DNA of 64,000 nt. Source: Sphagnum compactum (taxonomy: Eukaryota > Bryophyta > Sphagnopsida > Sphagnales). Shown in pieces: positions 23,797 to 35,226 of the stretch. A model generated the notes under the pieces. The model was not told where the DNA came from and did not search any database. It worked only from the letters and a program-made list of their open reading frames with translations. Numbering within the stretch: position 1 is the stretch's first letter; each line of letters starts with the position of its first letter. The stretch lies in contig OZ234504.1 in NCBI GenBank assembly GCA_965153455.1, positions 7,006,001 through 7,070,000 of the forward strand. The letters run 5' to 3'. The position numbers were made by a program, and so were the translations under genes.

Positions 23797-24215
23797 GAAA
23801 CACAGAAGTTACTCTAGTGTACTCCCACTCCATCTTCTTGCAGTGAACAAAAAACTTAGGTCATGAATTGTATGCCAAAAGCCCTGCAAGATTGAGTACT
23901 GACAAAAGCTTTTCCTTAGTGTAATTCTCCATCTTGCTGCAAGGCTGCACAAAAACTTAGATCATGAATTGCAGCCTGAGTCCTTCAAGACTGACAAAGC
24001 TTTTCCTTAGTGTACTCCCCCATCTTGCACTGCACAGAAACTTGAGTCATGACATGCATGCAAAAAAGCCCTGTAAGAGTGAGTACTGAGAAAGCTTTTC
24101 CTTACTGTACTTCTCCATCTTGTTGTGCTGAACAAAAAACTTAGGTCATGAATTGCATGCTAAAAGCCCTGCAAGACTGACAAAAGTTTTTCCTTCTTAG
24201 TGCACTCAACAAAGA
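23797..24215 (+). repeat. Four-copy minisatellite in the probable 3'UTR of the GALT29A-like gene
   Basis: The anchor CTTAGGTCATGAATTG (with variants) recurs at 23855, 23956, 24041 and 24140, so units are about 85-101 bp. Each contains GCCCTGCAAGA, ACTGACAAAGCTTTTCCTTA and a CTCCATCTTG word. The array starts about 50-100 bp after the stop codon. Confidence 0.85.
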
Positions 24216-24777
24216 CAGAGGTCATCATGGATTACAAGGTTCTCATTCCTGGAAGATTGTGAATCTAGATAAATTTGACAGTTGATCAAACTAACACTAT
24301 GGCCTTTTTCCCTTTTGAAAAGAAAGGGTTTGTAATATCACCCATTCTTTGAATCCTGCAGCAAGACTTATTAAACCATATTAGGCTTCTATACATACAA
24401 AGGGGAGTGAGTGGCTTTGTGGGGAACTTCAGAGCAATTGTGAATTCCCCTTCTTCCCCCCATCAGTGTGTGACCTGGTTGACCTAGTACATAGTGCAGG
24501 GATAGGAAAATTTGGTTGTGCCCACAACAGGAAAGTGGGGGTTTTAGACCTGGGAGCTCATGTGGGTGTGGATCATCAGCTCTCAAATCAAACTGCGCTT
24601 GGAGTCCTAGACTCTTCTTTCATTGCAATTCTTTGCACAACTGTGGTCTGATACAATGAAAACAGTCTCCCCAATTTCTAATCCCTGGGCACACCCTTCT
24701 CTTTAAGAGATGAGAACAGCTTCTTTTAAGAGAAAAGGGGGTGGGTAATGGGGGCAGGATGATTGTAACAAGGATTC

Positions 24778-24783
24778 AATAAA
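24778..24783 (+). terminator. Possible polyadenylation signal (AATAAA)
   Basis: AATAAA lies about 1.0 kb after the GALT29A-like stop, beyond the minisatellite, in an AT-rich context. If used, the 3'UTR would be long. Nearer cryptic signals are possible. Confidence 0.3.
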
Positions 24784-24789
24784 ATTCTG

Positions 24790-25848
24790 ACTTTTTATTA
24801 TTGGTTACCTATTTGGTGAAAGGGCTTGGGTGTAAAATGTTCAAGAGTCAACAAGTAGTCTAGAAATGATCAGAAGCTAACATGAAATGAAAAAATCTTT
24901 ACATATGTCCATCCATTCAAGTGTAAAGCTGTGGTAACTGGATGGATTCCCATGACCTTCCCTTCAAAAATTCCCACTCACTTTCCTCCAGAAGTTTCCA
25001 ACCTCACAAAAAACCAGCAACTAAAATTGGTCACAGTAAATCATCATGAAAAACCATTCACAGCCAATTATAATACTTGGATCATGCTCATTTCCTGCCC
25101 CAGAGATGGCAGCCAAACACCTCATAGAAAAAAATCCCATGACCAAACAGTTTTTGAAAAAAACAGACAGGACACCATTTGGTGTCAAATCCTGTTTTAT
25201 TGAGTTTTCCTACCACCACACGATTCAAGTTCAGCATCTTCTCCCCATTAGTCAGTTTGCATGCTCTTTTCAATTGCAAGTCATACACTCACCCACAAAC
25301 TCCCAAAAACACTCTTAGATACTTTTGATCCTTTGCTCCTACTTTTCATCATGAAAATGGATAACCCCAATGCCAAGACCCCGCCAAGACCCAAATACTT
25401 GTGTGGGGGAACACTGGTGTAAAGATTGCTTCCCAGCCCAATCATGGGGGGGGGAGGTACTCCTAGCTGCAAGGGTAACCAAAGAGTACAATTTCATCAT
25501 CTAGCCACACATGGCCACAAATGCTGATTCACACATCCAAGATGTGAATTACTGCAAACCCTTTCAGCTCCTTGGGGAAAAAGCAGGGGAAAGTAGCATC
25601 ATGTTCAACATTCTGCTAGGCCTTGACTTTTACTGGCAAGGATAACAAAGCTTCTTATAAGCTGAAACCTCAAACAACTCTGTATTCTTCAAATTGTAAA
25701 ACCAAAAAGCACTAGGGTTGCATGTTTGCCTCATAATTACATGCATATGAGTGCAGGAGGTTCTGTGCTCAAATGTGCAGCATAGGATGCTGTGAAGTCT
25801 AATGTGTGCCTCCACAAAAGGAATGAACTGCCACTAACAAAACTGATT
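24790..25848. other. Convergent intergenic region between the GALT29A-like gene and NOG1
   Basis: No gene is recognised. Several overlapping short ORFs on both strands (24931-25318, 25088-25472) lack similarity and context. The part next to 25848 should include the NOG1 3'UTR. Confidence 0.45.
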
Positions 25849-28800
25849 CTATCTCCGGTCTGTCTTGCCAGTCCCACGCTTGCCAGAAAACAGGTGCTTT
25901 GGCTTTAAGTTATAATGAACACGATCGGCCTCACCCTTTCGAGCATCTTTGTTTCTTTGCTTGACAGCCTTCTTTGCTATCTTCATTGCCTTCATCTTCT
26001 GCGCACTATCTTTGTACCCCTCACCTGCATCAAATAGGTCACAACAAAAGTTAGTAAGCAATCATCTGAACACCACCAAAAGAAGCAAGAAAACCAAGAC
26101 AAAGTCTCTGCTGTCTCACGAAGCAGGGGCAATTAGAGGTGGCCATGTTCACAAGCAATCATGCTAAGGACCAAAGATCTTGGCCATACCTCCAAGATAG
26201 AAAGTGTGACCAACACCCAATGCTGCACACTAATCAACACTGAAGTAGACTAAAACAGAAGTATATGTCGGAATATGATGCAACTCACACTGCACCATAA
26301 GCAGGGCCACAAATATACCTGGCAGAGCTTCAGTGTGTGGACGAGACAATGAACGAGACTGGGCCCGCATTTTCTTGGTGGGTTGCTGGTCAATATCCAT
26401 GGCATAATCATCACCCACACCAGCAGACCTTTCTCTCTTGCGGCCCAGTCTTGACTTACTCCGGATCCTCTCCACTGCAGCTCCTGAATCCAAGCCCAAG
26501 CTGGATAGATGTCGACCCATTCTCCCAGTATTGAATTGGTGGTTATGGTCATGCTTCCTCGGCATGACAGGTTTATTATCAGCTGTTGACTTTTTCAGAC
26601 GGTGCTCCTCCAGTATTTGCTTCTTCTTACGGCGGATGGCCAAAAGGGCCTCTGTTTCCTCTGCTGTCAATTCCTGACATGAGACAAACAGCAATTCCAA
26701 TTATCTAAAACTGCTTATTGCAACCTCAACTGGCAGAAACTGATTCAACCACAATCCAGCTGTAGGATCCTATCAAGCAAAAGTCCCTTCTCATGGACAA
26801 GTTGCTTAAGGACATATATCCAGCATCAAAAGAATTCTGAACTGAGAAGATGTCCAAATGACATATATCACTAATTTGGTTGAAACTAGTCAATCTATGA
26901 ACTTCTGCTAGTGTTCAGATTAAATGGAAGGAGCTATGGACTGGGAACAGACTTCTATGAAAAATTTGGTACCAAAAGAGAGAACAAAAGCATTTTGCAG
27001 GCAAAGTCCCCACACACAGATGAGAAATGTTACCCAAAACATGGTGACATTGGACATTCTTGCGGCTAGAAATCCAACTTAAGAAATGTATGCATACAGA
27101 ATTTGGACCAACTGCAAAATCTGATTGGGATAGGTCTCTTGGGGTGGAACCTGATCACTCATATCCTCATCTTCATCAGCTGCCTGTGCTGTGGCAGCTG
27201 CTTCCTCCTCCTCTCTCTCCAATTCATCCAGCCTTTGCAAAATGTCTGCATCTATGAAGTCGGCAATGTTGTGGCCATCCATTATCTCTGGCATGATATC
27301 CTCCTTCCAGTCTGGATCTAGCAACAAGTAATGCTTGTGAAGGTTGGCAGAGTACACTCCTGTAAGTCACATTTTAAAAACAATCACCAGTGTAAGTCCA
27401 CTAACAAAGCCAATACATGTCTTTAAGACTAACACAGCTCAGTGAAAAACCATGTAACATGCTCAGCTGAAATCAACTTCAGATTATCTTTTGCCCTGTG
27501 GAAGTCTACCACAGGCATGATGTCCCAGAAGGTACTATGTACAGAAGGCAATAGGTTAGATGAGTTGGGTCCCAATTCCATCAATGAAAGATTCCCCAAG
27601 ATGAAGTTTTTCCCCTATGAGAAGTTTATGCAAGGCACTCTTGATGGGTATAGAGTGATCTTACCTGCACCCCCATTTTCATTTTCCAAATCCTTCTCCA
27701 ACTTCCTCTTTTCCAAAACCTTGGCTTCAGCAACCTTGGCATCAAGGACAGCCTGAGGAATGCATGGAGGCCGCTCTTTCTGGTCTCTTTGTCGTGGCAC
27801 AGCAACATGGATCCGATTTAAGCAATCATTGATCTTCTTGGACTTCATCTTCACCTCTACACGCTGCTGTAGTAGCTTCTCACATGCAGCATTCTTGACA
27901 GCAATAACACCCTCCTCAGTCATTGTACTCATTGTCAACAGACAGCCTTCCTCATCAGGAGGGGCACCATCAACAAGCCCAGCCCCAGCCTTGGCAGCCT
28001 CCCTCTTCATCTCTTGCAACAGAAGGGCATCAGATTCTGGAAGTGTCTCAATAGGCTGAAGATCAGTCTTGTTGCATGCGATAATGAGGGGCTTGTTTGC
28101 AAATAGAGGTCTGATTGAGTGAAAGAGAGATGCTTGCTGGGCAAGACTGTAGCCACAGCTTCCTGAAAGATCAACAACAAACAGAACTGCAGCCCTGAGG
28201 TATGCAAGTGCTGTTATGCTGAGCATCTCAATCGTATTGCACTCTTCCAATGGATGATCCAGAATTCCAGGGGTATCAATCACCTGGCATCATTCATTCC
28301 CCAAAATTAGCAGAAACAAGGTACCAGCTTGTTGCACACACACCTGACTTCGAATGTTGGCATCTTCTGCCAAATGTGTGAAAGGAAAATTTCTTCTAAA
28401 GCTCACAAGGTAAGGGGAATTCCTTGATCAGGAAGAAGAAAAAGAAAAGCACCTGCCATCGTAGATACTTGTAATCAGTGTGGCCAACAAACAATGACTT
28501 TGTGGTGAAGGCATAGGGCTGGACATCAACATCTGCACGAGTGATCTTGTTGATGAAACTACTCTTGCCCACATTAGGGTACCCACAGATAAGAATTGTG
28601 CGAGTGTTGGGGTCAATTGATGGGAGCCTTGACATGTGCTGCCGGACCTGTTCCAAGTAAGCCAAACTAGGACTAACACGCTTCATCACAGTACACATTC
28701 GCCCAAGTGCTGCCTTCTTCAGCTGCTTGCACCTGCAGCCCCCCCCAACCAAAGGATACAATCTCTTACCCTTCTTAAAGGAAAAACCCTAGATATATTC

Positions 28801-29405
28801 CTCAACCACATAAAACTCCACAGGTAGAGATTGCCCTCCAAACCCTAAAACCATAATTCACTACAAGACAGGACCCTAGATATATTCCTCAGCCACATAA
28901 ACTCCACAGGTCGAGATTGCCCTCCAAACCCTAAAACCATAGTTCACAAAATCCTAAGTTCAGTGCAAAGTCAGGAAGAAGGAGGAGGAGGAGGAGGAGG
29001 AGGAGGAGGAGGAGGAGAAGATACCACCTACCTGTAAAGCGAGTCGCCATACTTGAGAAGACGCACATAGTCCTTGGAGATTTTCTCAATCAAGTTGCGC
29101 GCCGTGTTGAGCTGCCCAAGTGCAAGCTTGTAGTGATCCTTATCGTATAAGTGGTTGAGAAGCTCGCCATAGAAGGGATGGATATCGTCCAGGCGCGGGA
29201 AATCCTCCAGGATGGTGGATATCTTCTCATGGAAGTTGCTCTGCGTGTACTTCACCTTGCGCATATAAAATTGGCGAATGCGGTTGATGGCATAGCCCTT
29301 GTGCACTACTGTGGGCGTCTGCCGCTGCGTCCGGGACAAGATAATGTCCACAAAATCCTTGCCGGACGGCACAACCGTGATCTTCTTGAAATTATAGAGC
29401 ACCAT
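25849..29405 (-). CDS. NOG1: Nucleolar GTP-binding protein 1 (NOG1), six exons
   Basis: GTPase of the nucleolus needed for maturation of the 60S ribosomal subunit. Exons, in transcript order: 29405-29032, 28732-28453, 28283-27665, 27359-27151, 26673-26319, 26024-25849. All junctions are GT-AG and join in frame to 670 residues, matching the family's roughly 671. The NOG1 N-terminal domain opens with [18 protein letters not shown]. GTPase motifs: G1 GYPNVGKSS (175-183), switch-I region around AFTTKS (199-204), G3 DTPG (221-224), G4 NKTD (289-292), G5-like MST around 336-338. The NOGCT region follows ([18 protein letters not shown]), then [20 protein letters not shown], an acidic run and the basic C-terminal tail GEADRVHY...[16 protein letters not shown]. 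The exon 4 donor (CAG|GTTCCA) is weak but gives the expected protein. Some retained-intron reading is open in places, which explains the extra short ORFs. Upstream teloboxes and a site II element fit a ribosome-biogenesis gene. Confidence 0.96.
28786..28950. repeat. Tandem duplication of 87 bp in NOG1 intron 1
   Basis: ACCCTAGATATATTCCTC starts at 28786 and again at 28873. Both copies continue through CCACATAAA..CTCCACAGGT and CTCCAAACCCTAAAACCAT with a few substitutions. Entirely intronic. Confidence 0.85.
28976..29018 (+). repeat. (GGA)n microsatellite in NOG1 intron 1
   Basis: A run of about 13 GGA/GAG triplets lies 13 bases inside the intron from the exon 1 donor. On the transcribed strand it reads as a CTC/TCC pyrimidine run close to the donor, an unusual place for such a tract. 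Confidence 0.85.
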
Positions 29406-29573
29406 CTTAACTTCTTTACTAAAACAATACTGAAACCAACTTCTCTGTTAATGCCACACACACTTGGAAGGCGAAGAGACTAGTCACTAGCCCTTTTGAC
29501 TGGGTGGTGCATGTAGCCAGCCACCTGAAGCGCCTCTCGGAGGAGCGCCGCCGAAGGAAAGGGGAAGAGCTCT

Positions 29574-29582
29574 AAACCCTAA
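29574..29582 (+). promoter_or_regulatory. Telobox (AAACCCTAA) upstream of NOG1
   Basis: AAACCCTAA lies about 170 bp upstream of the NOG1 ATG. Teloboxes are enriched in promoters of plant ribosomal-protein and ribosome-biogenesis genes (established). A second copy is at 29768-29776, and a site II word is close by at 29604-29609. Confidence 0.55.
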
Positions 29583-29603
29583 TTCTTTGCTTAATACGAG
29601 AGA

Positions 29604-29609
29604 TGGGCT
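29604..29609 (+). promoter_or_regulatory. Site II element (TGGGCT)
   Basis: TGGGCT, the TCP-type site II word, lies 22 bp from the telobox at 29574. The pairing of telobox with site II is typical of plant translation-machinery promoters. A looser TGGGCA word is at about 29795. Confidence 0.45.
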
Positions 29610-29767
29610 TGGCGACCGTCGTTTCATCCGACAGAATATCTCCCTCGTCGATGTTTTGTCATCCATTTCATGTGAGAGAGAGTAGATTTCATCCACCGTC
29701 TAAGGCACTGAACTGAAGCAGCTAGGTACCCGAGTGAGCCTGTTGTGCTGATTCCAGGAGTCCAACT

Positions 29768-29776
29768 AAACCCTAA
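29768..29776 (+). promoter_or_regulatory. Second telobox (AAACCCTAA)
   Basis: It is part of TAAACCCTAAACCC at 29767-29780, about 365 bp upstream of the NOG1 start. It could belong to the NOG1 promoter or to an unrecognised divergent transcript. Confidence 0.45.
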
Positions 29777-29873
29777 ACCCCCTTGTGTCTGTGAAATGGG
29801 CATTTCTGCCGCAACCTTTTGCACCCAAATTCTCGTGTTTGGTGACTAGCCTTTTTCCCAACTTTCTTGCAAC

Positions 29874-30086
29874 ATGGTCTTCTTAAGCCCTCTCCAAATT
29901 GACACACAGCCAAGTTACAGATCCAGGAAATCTAGCTCTTTTGCTTCCTTGCAATTGAAATCCGCTTCTAAATGTCCCAATTTGAAACTGGATTGTGCAA
30001 TTCCCTTCTTAGGGTTGCTTGATTTTCAGGCAATCAACTCTGATATCATACGAGATATGATTGGCTTTACTAGCCTAATGGGTTGA
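29874..30086 (+). CDS. Doubtful small ORF divergent from NOG1
   Basis: A 70-codon frame beginning MVFLSPLQIDTQPSYRSRK with a Ser/Lys-rich N-terminal part that could pass for a plastid transit peptide. It lies head to head with NOG1 across the telobox region, so it could be the first exon of a divergent gene. No matching family or downstream exons were recognised. A chance ORF is at least as likely. Confidence 0.15.
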   Translation: MVFLSPLQIDTQPSYRSRKSSSFASLQLKSASKCPNLKLDCAIPFLGLLDFQAINSDIIRDMIGFTSLMG

Positions 30087-30089
30087 ATC

Positions 30090-33000
30090 TGAGCAGATAT
30101 GAAAACAAAAAAGAGGAGCTGAGAAGCTCTTTAGAACATGAACAGAGAGACTGGGATGGCATCTGCTGTGCAATATTCCTTTGAGCTTTTTTGTTGGTGA
30201 ACTCTTTGAATGCCAATTGGTGGGAATCTTAAGTTCTGTCTTTTTTGTGACCTAAATTGTCTTTGAGGTGGCTTCTATCTTTCAGGCTCAAAATGAATCC
30301 CCATCATCATTTGGGTTTAAATCAATATTTTGCATTTGCATCCGAATGATTCAGAAGGCTGCAAGTTTTAGGGTTGAATGGTGACAAATGAACCCACCAA
30401 CTTGCTACCTTGGCAGCTTGGACTATTATGTTTCACAACTGCATGTCTTGTTAGGCTTTCAGATGCATTTTGTGCACTCTTTTGAATGCTAAAATGATAA
30501 GGAGCTTGATGAGATGCTAATGGATGAGGTTGGTTTTGACCTTAGGATGATCCTCAATGATCATTTGTAATATTTTGCAACTTAACACTAAATAAGCATG
30601 GCAAATCAACAACAACCCATATCTTTAAATTGAAATCACGGATAGGTAGTGAATATTTGCCTACCATCAGCTGCAACAAGAATAATGGGACATGGATGTA
30701 CAGGAATGAATCAAAGTATAAATGAATTTCAGTGGTAACAACAACAACACATTTTATGATAGCATAAAATCACAAACACTTATTTTCAAACACAAGATTT
30801 TATTATTACAAGGTCTTTTGAAACCACCTGGTACAAGAATAATAATCTCTACTATAGATATAGACATTCATTGGTTTTATAGTGCATCTATTGGTTGGTA
30901 ATGTTTTTTTCCCCTTCAATTCCTTCCTAAGTGTTTCATTCTTGGTAAATGTTTTCTTCCATATCATAAACTCCATGTGGATCACATCACTTGCAGATCA
31001 TCAACAAACTGAGTTTATGATATGGAATAAACCATTTACTAAGTAAGATGCCAAATTTGGTTTAGGGTTCTGGACTCTAAGGAGCGAGGTTAAGAAACTT
31101 GATTTTGCATTACATTTACATTATGTCTTGATCATCATCAGTCCATGAAGTTATCGCCAAGCTCGGAGTCCTTGTTGCTTTTCATTCTGTTCACCATGAA
31201 GCCACCTCCATTCTTGTCTACCCTTTGTTCCTCACCTCCTACCAACTTAAAAAATACTCATGCAAAATATTGATTGGGCTACATAGAACACGCATGTTGC
31301 CTTCCACTAAAGCTCTAGAGTAACGATGGTTCAAGCACATGCACAAGCATTGTGCAACAAAATGTGAATCATGAAGTACACACAATTTCAATTTCATATT
31401 TGACACACCAAACCTTGAAGCCCCACATGTGAAAAACCTTCATCCCTTACTATTTTTTATCCACATTGGACTGAAATTTGATATGTTGGTTAGACTTCAT
31501 CATATTCAAAATTTGGTGTGGGATAAAATGTTAAATTGTCATGACTTCTACATGCTAGTTGATGATGATAATTGTGCAAAAAAAGCAAGGTTATTTGGTT
31601 CACATTTAAGAAACACCAAGATCAAATACGGTAGGTAACTTTATTTACATTTGGAAGAAATTTGAATAACAAGAATAAAGAAAGTAAATTACTAAATAGT
31701 AATGTTCTTATTAAGAAATTAAGAATGGGAAAGGTTAAACAATGGCAATAGAAAAAGAAGATGGAAATTAAATTGATGGTGGTAGCCAAAAGGGGAACCC
31801 ATGTAAAAGCAAAGCATCTAACTCTTAAATTAGCAAATAAATCATTCCCAAAAAAAAAAATAATAATAAAAAATCAAAGTTAATTTTAATGACATGAACT
31901 TAAGATTCTATGAGACCTAGTAACAAATATATCATACCTATGACTAGTGTTCGGCACTTGTTTGCCAAATATTTATTTATTTATTTTTAAAAATGAGGTG
32001 GGCAGTTTCCAATGGTGCCGGGCCATACGCGTTTTATAGGACTCTAATCTTTTTGAGCCTAACAAGGAACAAAAAGCGGTAATATATATATTTTTTGATT
32101 TCATAAAATCCATCTCAACTTGTATTTGTAATAATAACCCAACAATTGGGAGAATAAATCATTTTTCACAAGTTGGGAATTCAATTCTCAAAGTTTTTGA
32201 CAAATATCAATAAAATTTTCCTTTTATTCAACAACTAGACCTTTGTGAACTATTTTGTGCCAAACATTGAGTTTAGGTACAATAATTCAATTTGTGTTGA
32301 CATTACCTTCAATGGACATTCAATTATTTATTAATAAAGTTAAATGTCAACGGCTTTGAGACAAATATCCAAATTGTCTATTTGAATAGGCTTTTGAAAT
32401 TTAAAAAGATGTCTATAAACCAAAGACCACAAAGTCACACATGATTTGAATTGAATACTTTATATTATTTTTCCTGCTTTTGTTTTTGGAAATTTTGTGT
32501 GGCTTTTGATTAATAAAATAATTGTTGAGGGAGAAAGTAGGTAATCAAAATTTGACAAGGAATAGTACTTGGAATTTCGATGCTATTGGCTATTTGAACA
32601 ATCAAATTGAATTGATAAGTTTTGGCCTTGCAAAATTGTGGATGAAGATAGTATAGTGTGAAAATTTATTTTCATTTGCCAAACTATCGATTCTTCAATG
32701 AGGTTCATCAATGGACTTTGGTAAGCATAAAAGGGAAATATGGCTTTTACAAATGGATTAGAAATATTACTAGTCATTTATTTTTTTGTGTGTGCAAAAT
32801 TTTGCATTGTATCAATATTTCAAAAAGGAATATTTTGCCACAACATTGCCTATTTTTGAAAAAACAATTGTCAAAAAAAGATATATTTTGAGTCAATTTT
32901 GGAAAATGTCTATTCCTATCTAGCAAGTGTTGTAGGCAGCTAGACTGTAGAAGGATTTTTTTTTACAAGTTCTAATTGCAGGTTATCAATTATTCCTAAC

Positions 33001-35195
33001 TCCCTCTTGGGATGCTTGCTACCAATGCTCCAACCGAATTTTGAAAAAAAATACAAAATACAAAATTGATACTAGTTGTATACAATTATCAATAATGAAT
33101 TTGATTTCGATATTGGTGATGTTATCCATTCATTTGTTTAGATTAATATTTTGCAAGTAATTGTTTTCTATCCTTTTTTTGACATTTTGGGACGAGGAGG
33201 CTTAAGGGTTCAATTAATTTTCAATTTTATGAAATATGATTTGTAATTCAAATTGTAAAACTTGATATAGTAATAAACCTCACAAAATGTTAGAAAAAAA
33301 AGGTCATAGGTTGCAATACTTTAACATGAAAAACCAAGAGCATAAAATGATGGTACCCAATTATAAAATACTTTTTTTACTTTGAATCTTTATGGCAGAT
33401 ATAGTATTTTATCAATTAAATAATAAAGAACTTAATTTATAACTTCAAAAATAAAATTACATCGAAAGTAAGTTTATATGTCTATGATAGGAAGTCAAGA
33501 AATCTTTCAAGGTTGACATTTGAAGAAATGTCAAACAATAGATAATCTTAAAAAGAGAACAAAAATTATGTTAAAAAAAACATAAAGACTTGAAATCCAC
33601 CAAACATTAGAAGTTTTCTAGGAAACTTTTTTGGAAACTCATATTTTTATTTGAAAATATTTTCGCAATATTAAGACTAAGAAACTAGAAAAAAGAAGAA
33701 GTGTAATAATATGTTTACATGGGGTTGAGATTTATAGGCCACTATATTTGTCCAATGACTTACTCCAAATAATCTCCATTGACCTTGCAAGGTTCACATT
33801 AGTGTTTTTTTTCGATTTTGTGATGTAGCCAAGGTGGTGATTGATTGTTCATGAGCCCAATTGAGCCAAATTTGGCTACTAAAAATAAGAAAATAATTTT
33901 TTCGAGCATCCTTAAATTTTTTGGGCTGCCTACTTGAGCCATGTATAGAATTCCGAAATTTTACTAGATTTTTTTGGAAGAAAAAAAAATCCAAAGAAAA
34001 AAATCATTGATTTGTCACAATCGCACCGTCCTTCGATACATTTTTCACATTTATATTTGAATGAATTTATCTCCGATGTATCCAATATTTCATCCATTGA
34101 GGATCGAGACCTTGAGACTTGAGACTAACGCACTCAAGGCCATTGGATGGAAAGATAGCTCATATTTATTTCCATTTCGTTCCCACTGAGTTTCTTTGGA
34201 TGGACTAAGCAAAATAATGCCTTTAGAAAGCCACCGTCACTCTACATTGGAATTTGGGTGCAAATTGACAAACCCGCAGTGCACATAGTACAAAAGAGAT
34301 AAGGTGCAAAAAGTCCAATAATTGTGAATAGGTGAACAAAATGATTTGTCAAGACGGTTAACCAGAAATAAGGGTATCGTTTGAAAAACAAACAAGGCTC
34401 CACTCACTCAAGTGAAATACTTGGGTATCATTTGATAAACAAACATTATCACCTACAAATGCCTCCTAAGTCTTGTGATAAGTAGTACTTTAACAAATAT
34501 ATATATATGGACAAAAGAGTTTGGACTTCTAAAGTTCTATTCCTTACTCCATTATTTGGAATTCTATTGCTTTCTTTATAGAAAGCATTATTATGTTGGT
34601 TAAATAGGTCCCCACGTCCTCTCATGTTCCCCAAAAATGGAGGTTGAAATTATTAATCGCAACAACAAATTGTCACTTCAACCTATCGATCCTGGCCAAC
34701 TTTGCCACCAAAGGAATTCTAAAGGACTTTGGGACTATTATTATGTCCTTGAGAGTGTTCAATTCCCCACATGATATCATATATTATGTGTAGGGTAATA
34801 ATGCGCAAGCAAGCACGAGGGCATTGCCAGAATAAGGACTAGTGCAAAGTGAAAGCCAAGCGGGGGGGACATGGTTATAATTCTCTTGCTCCTGGGTGTT
34901 AACCAACATAAAGAGTAAAGATTGTGAAGAAAATCTTTAAACATTAGAAGATTTGAGAAGACAAGTTTTTGTCACATCACAAAGCCCTTGCATACAATAA
35001 ACTATTTCTTAGCAATCTTTATGTGTAGGGTAATGCATGAAGATAAGGGTGTTCTCAAAATGGTCGCCCCCGCCCCAAATGCGACGTTGAGGGACATTTC
35101 TTTCAAGAACATCTTGCTTTGAGACCGTTACCTAACACAAAGTGTAGTAGTATATCTATTTTTATTACAACAATAATAATAACAATAACAATAAC

Positions 35196-35226
<31 letters not shown>

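Noticed and set aside
26250-26677. Several open frames on both strands over NOG1 exon 5
   Set aside because: They are shadows of the NOG1 exon, which reads [13 protein letters not shown] in the correct frame.
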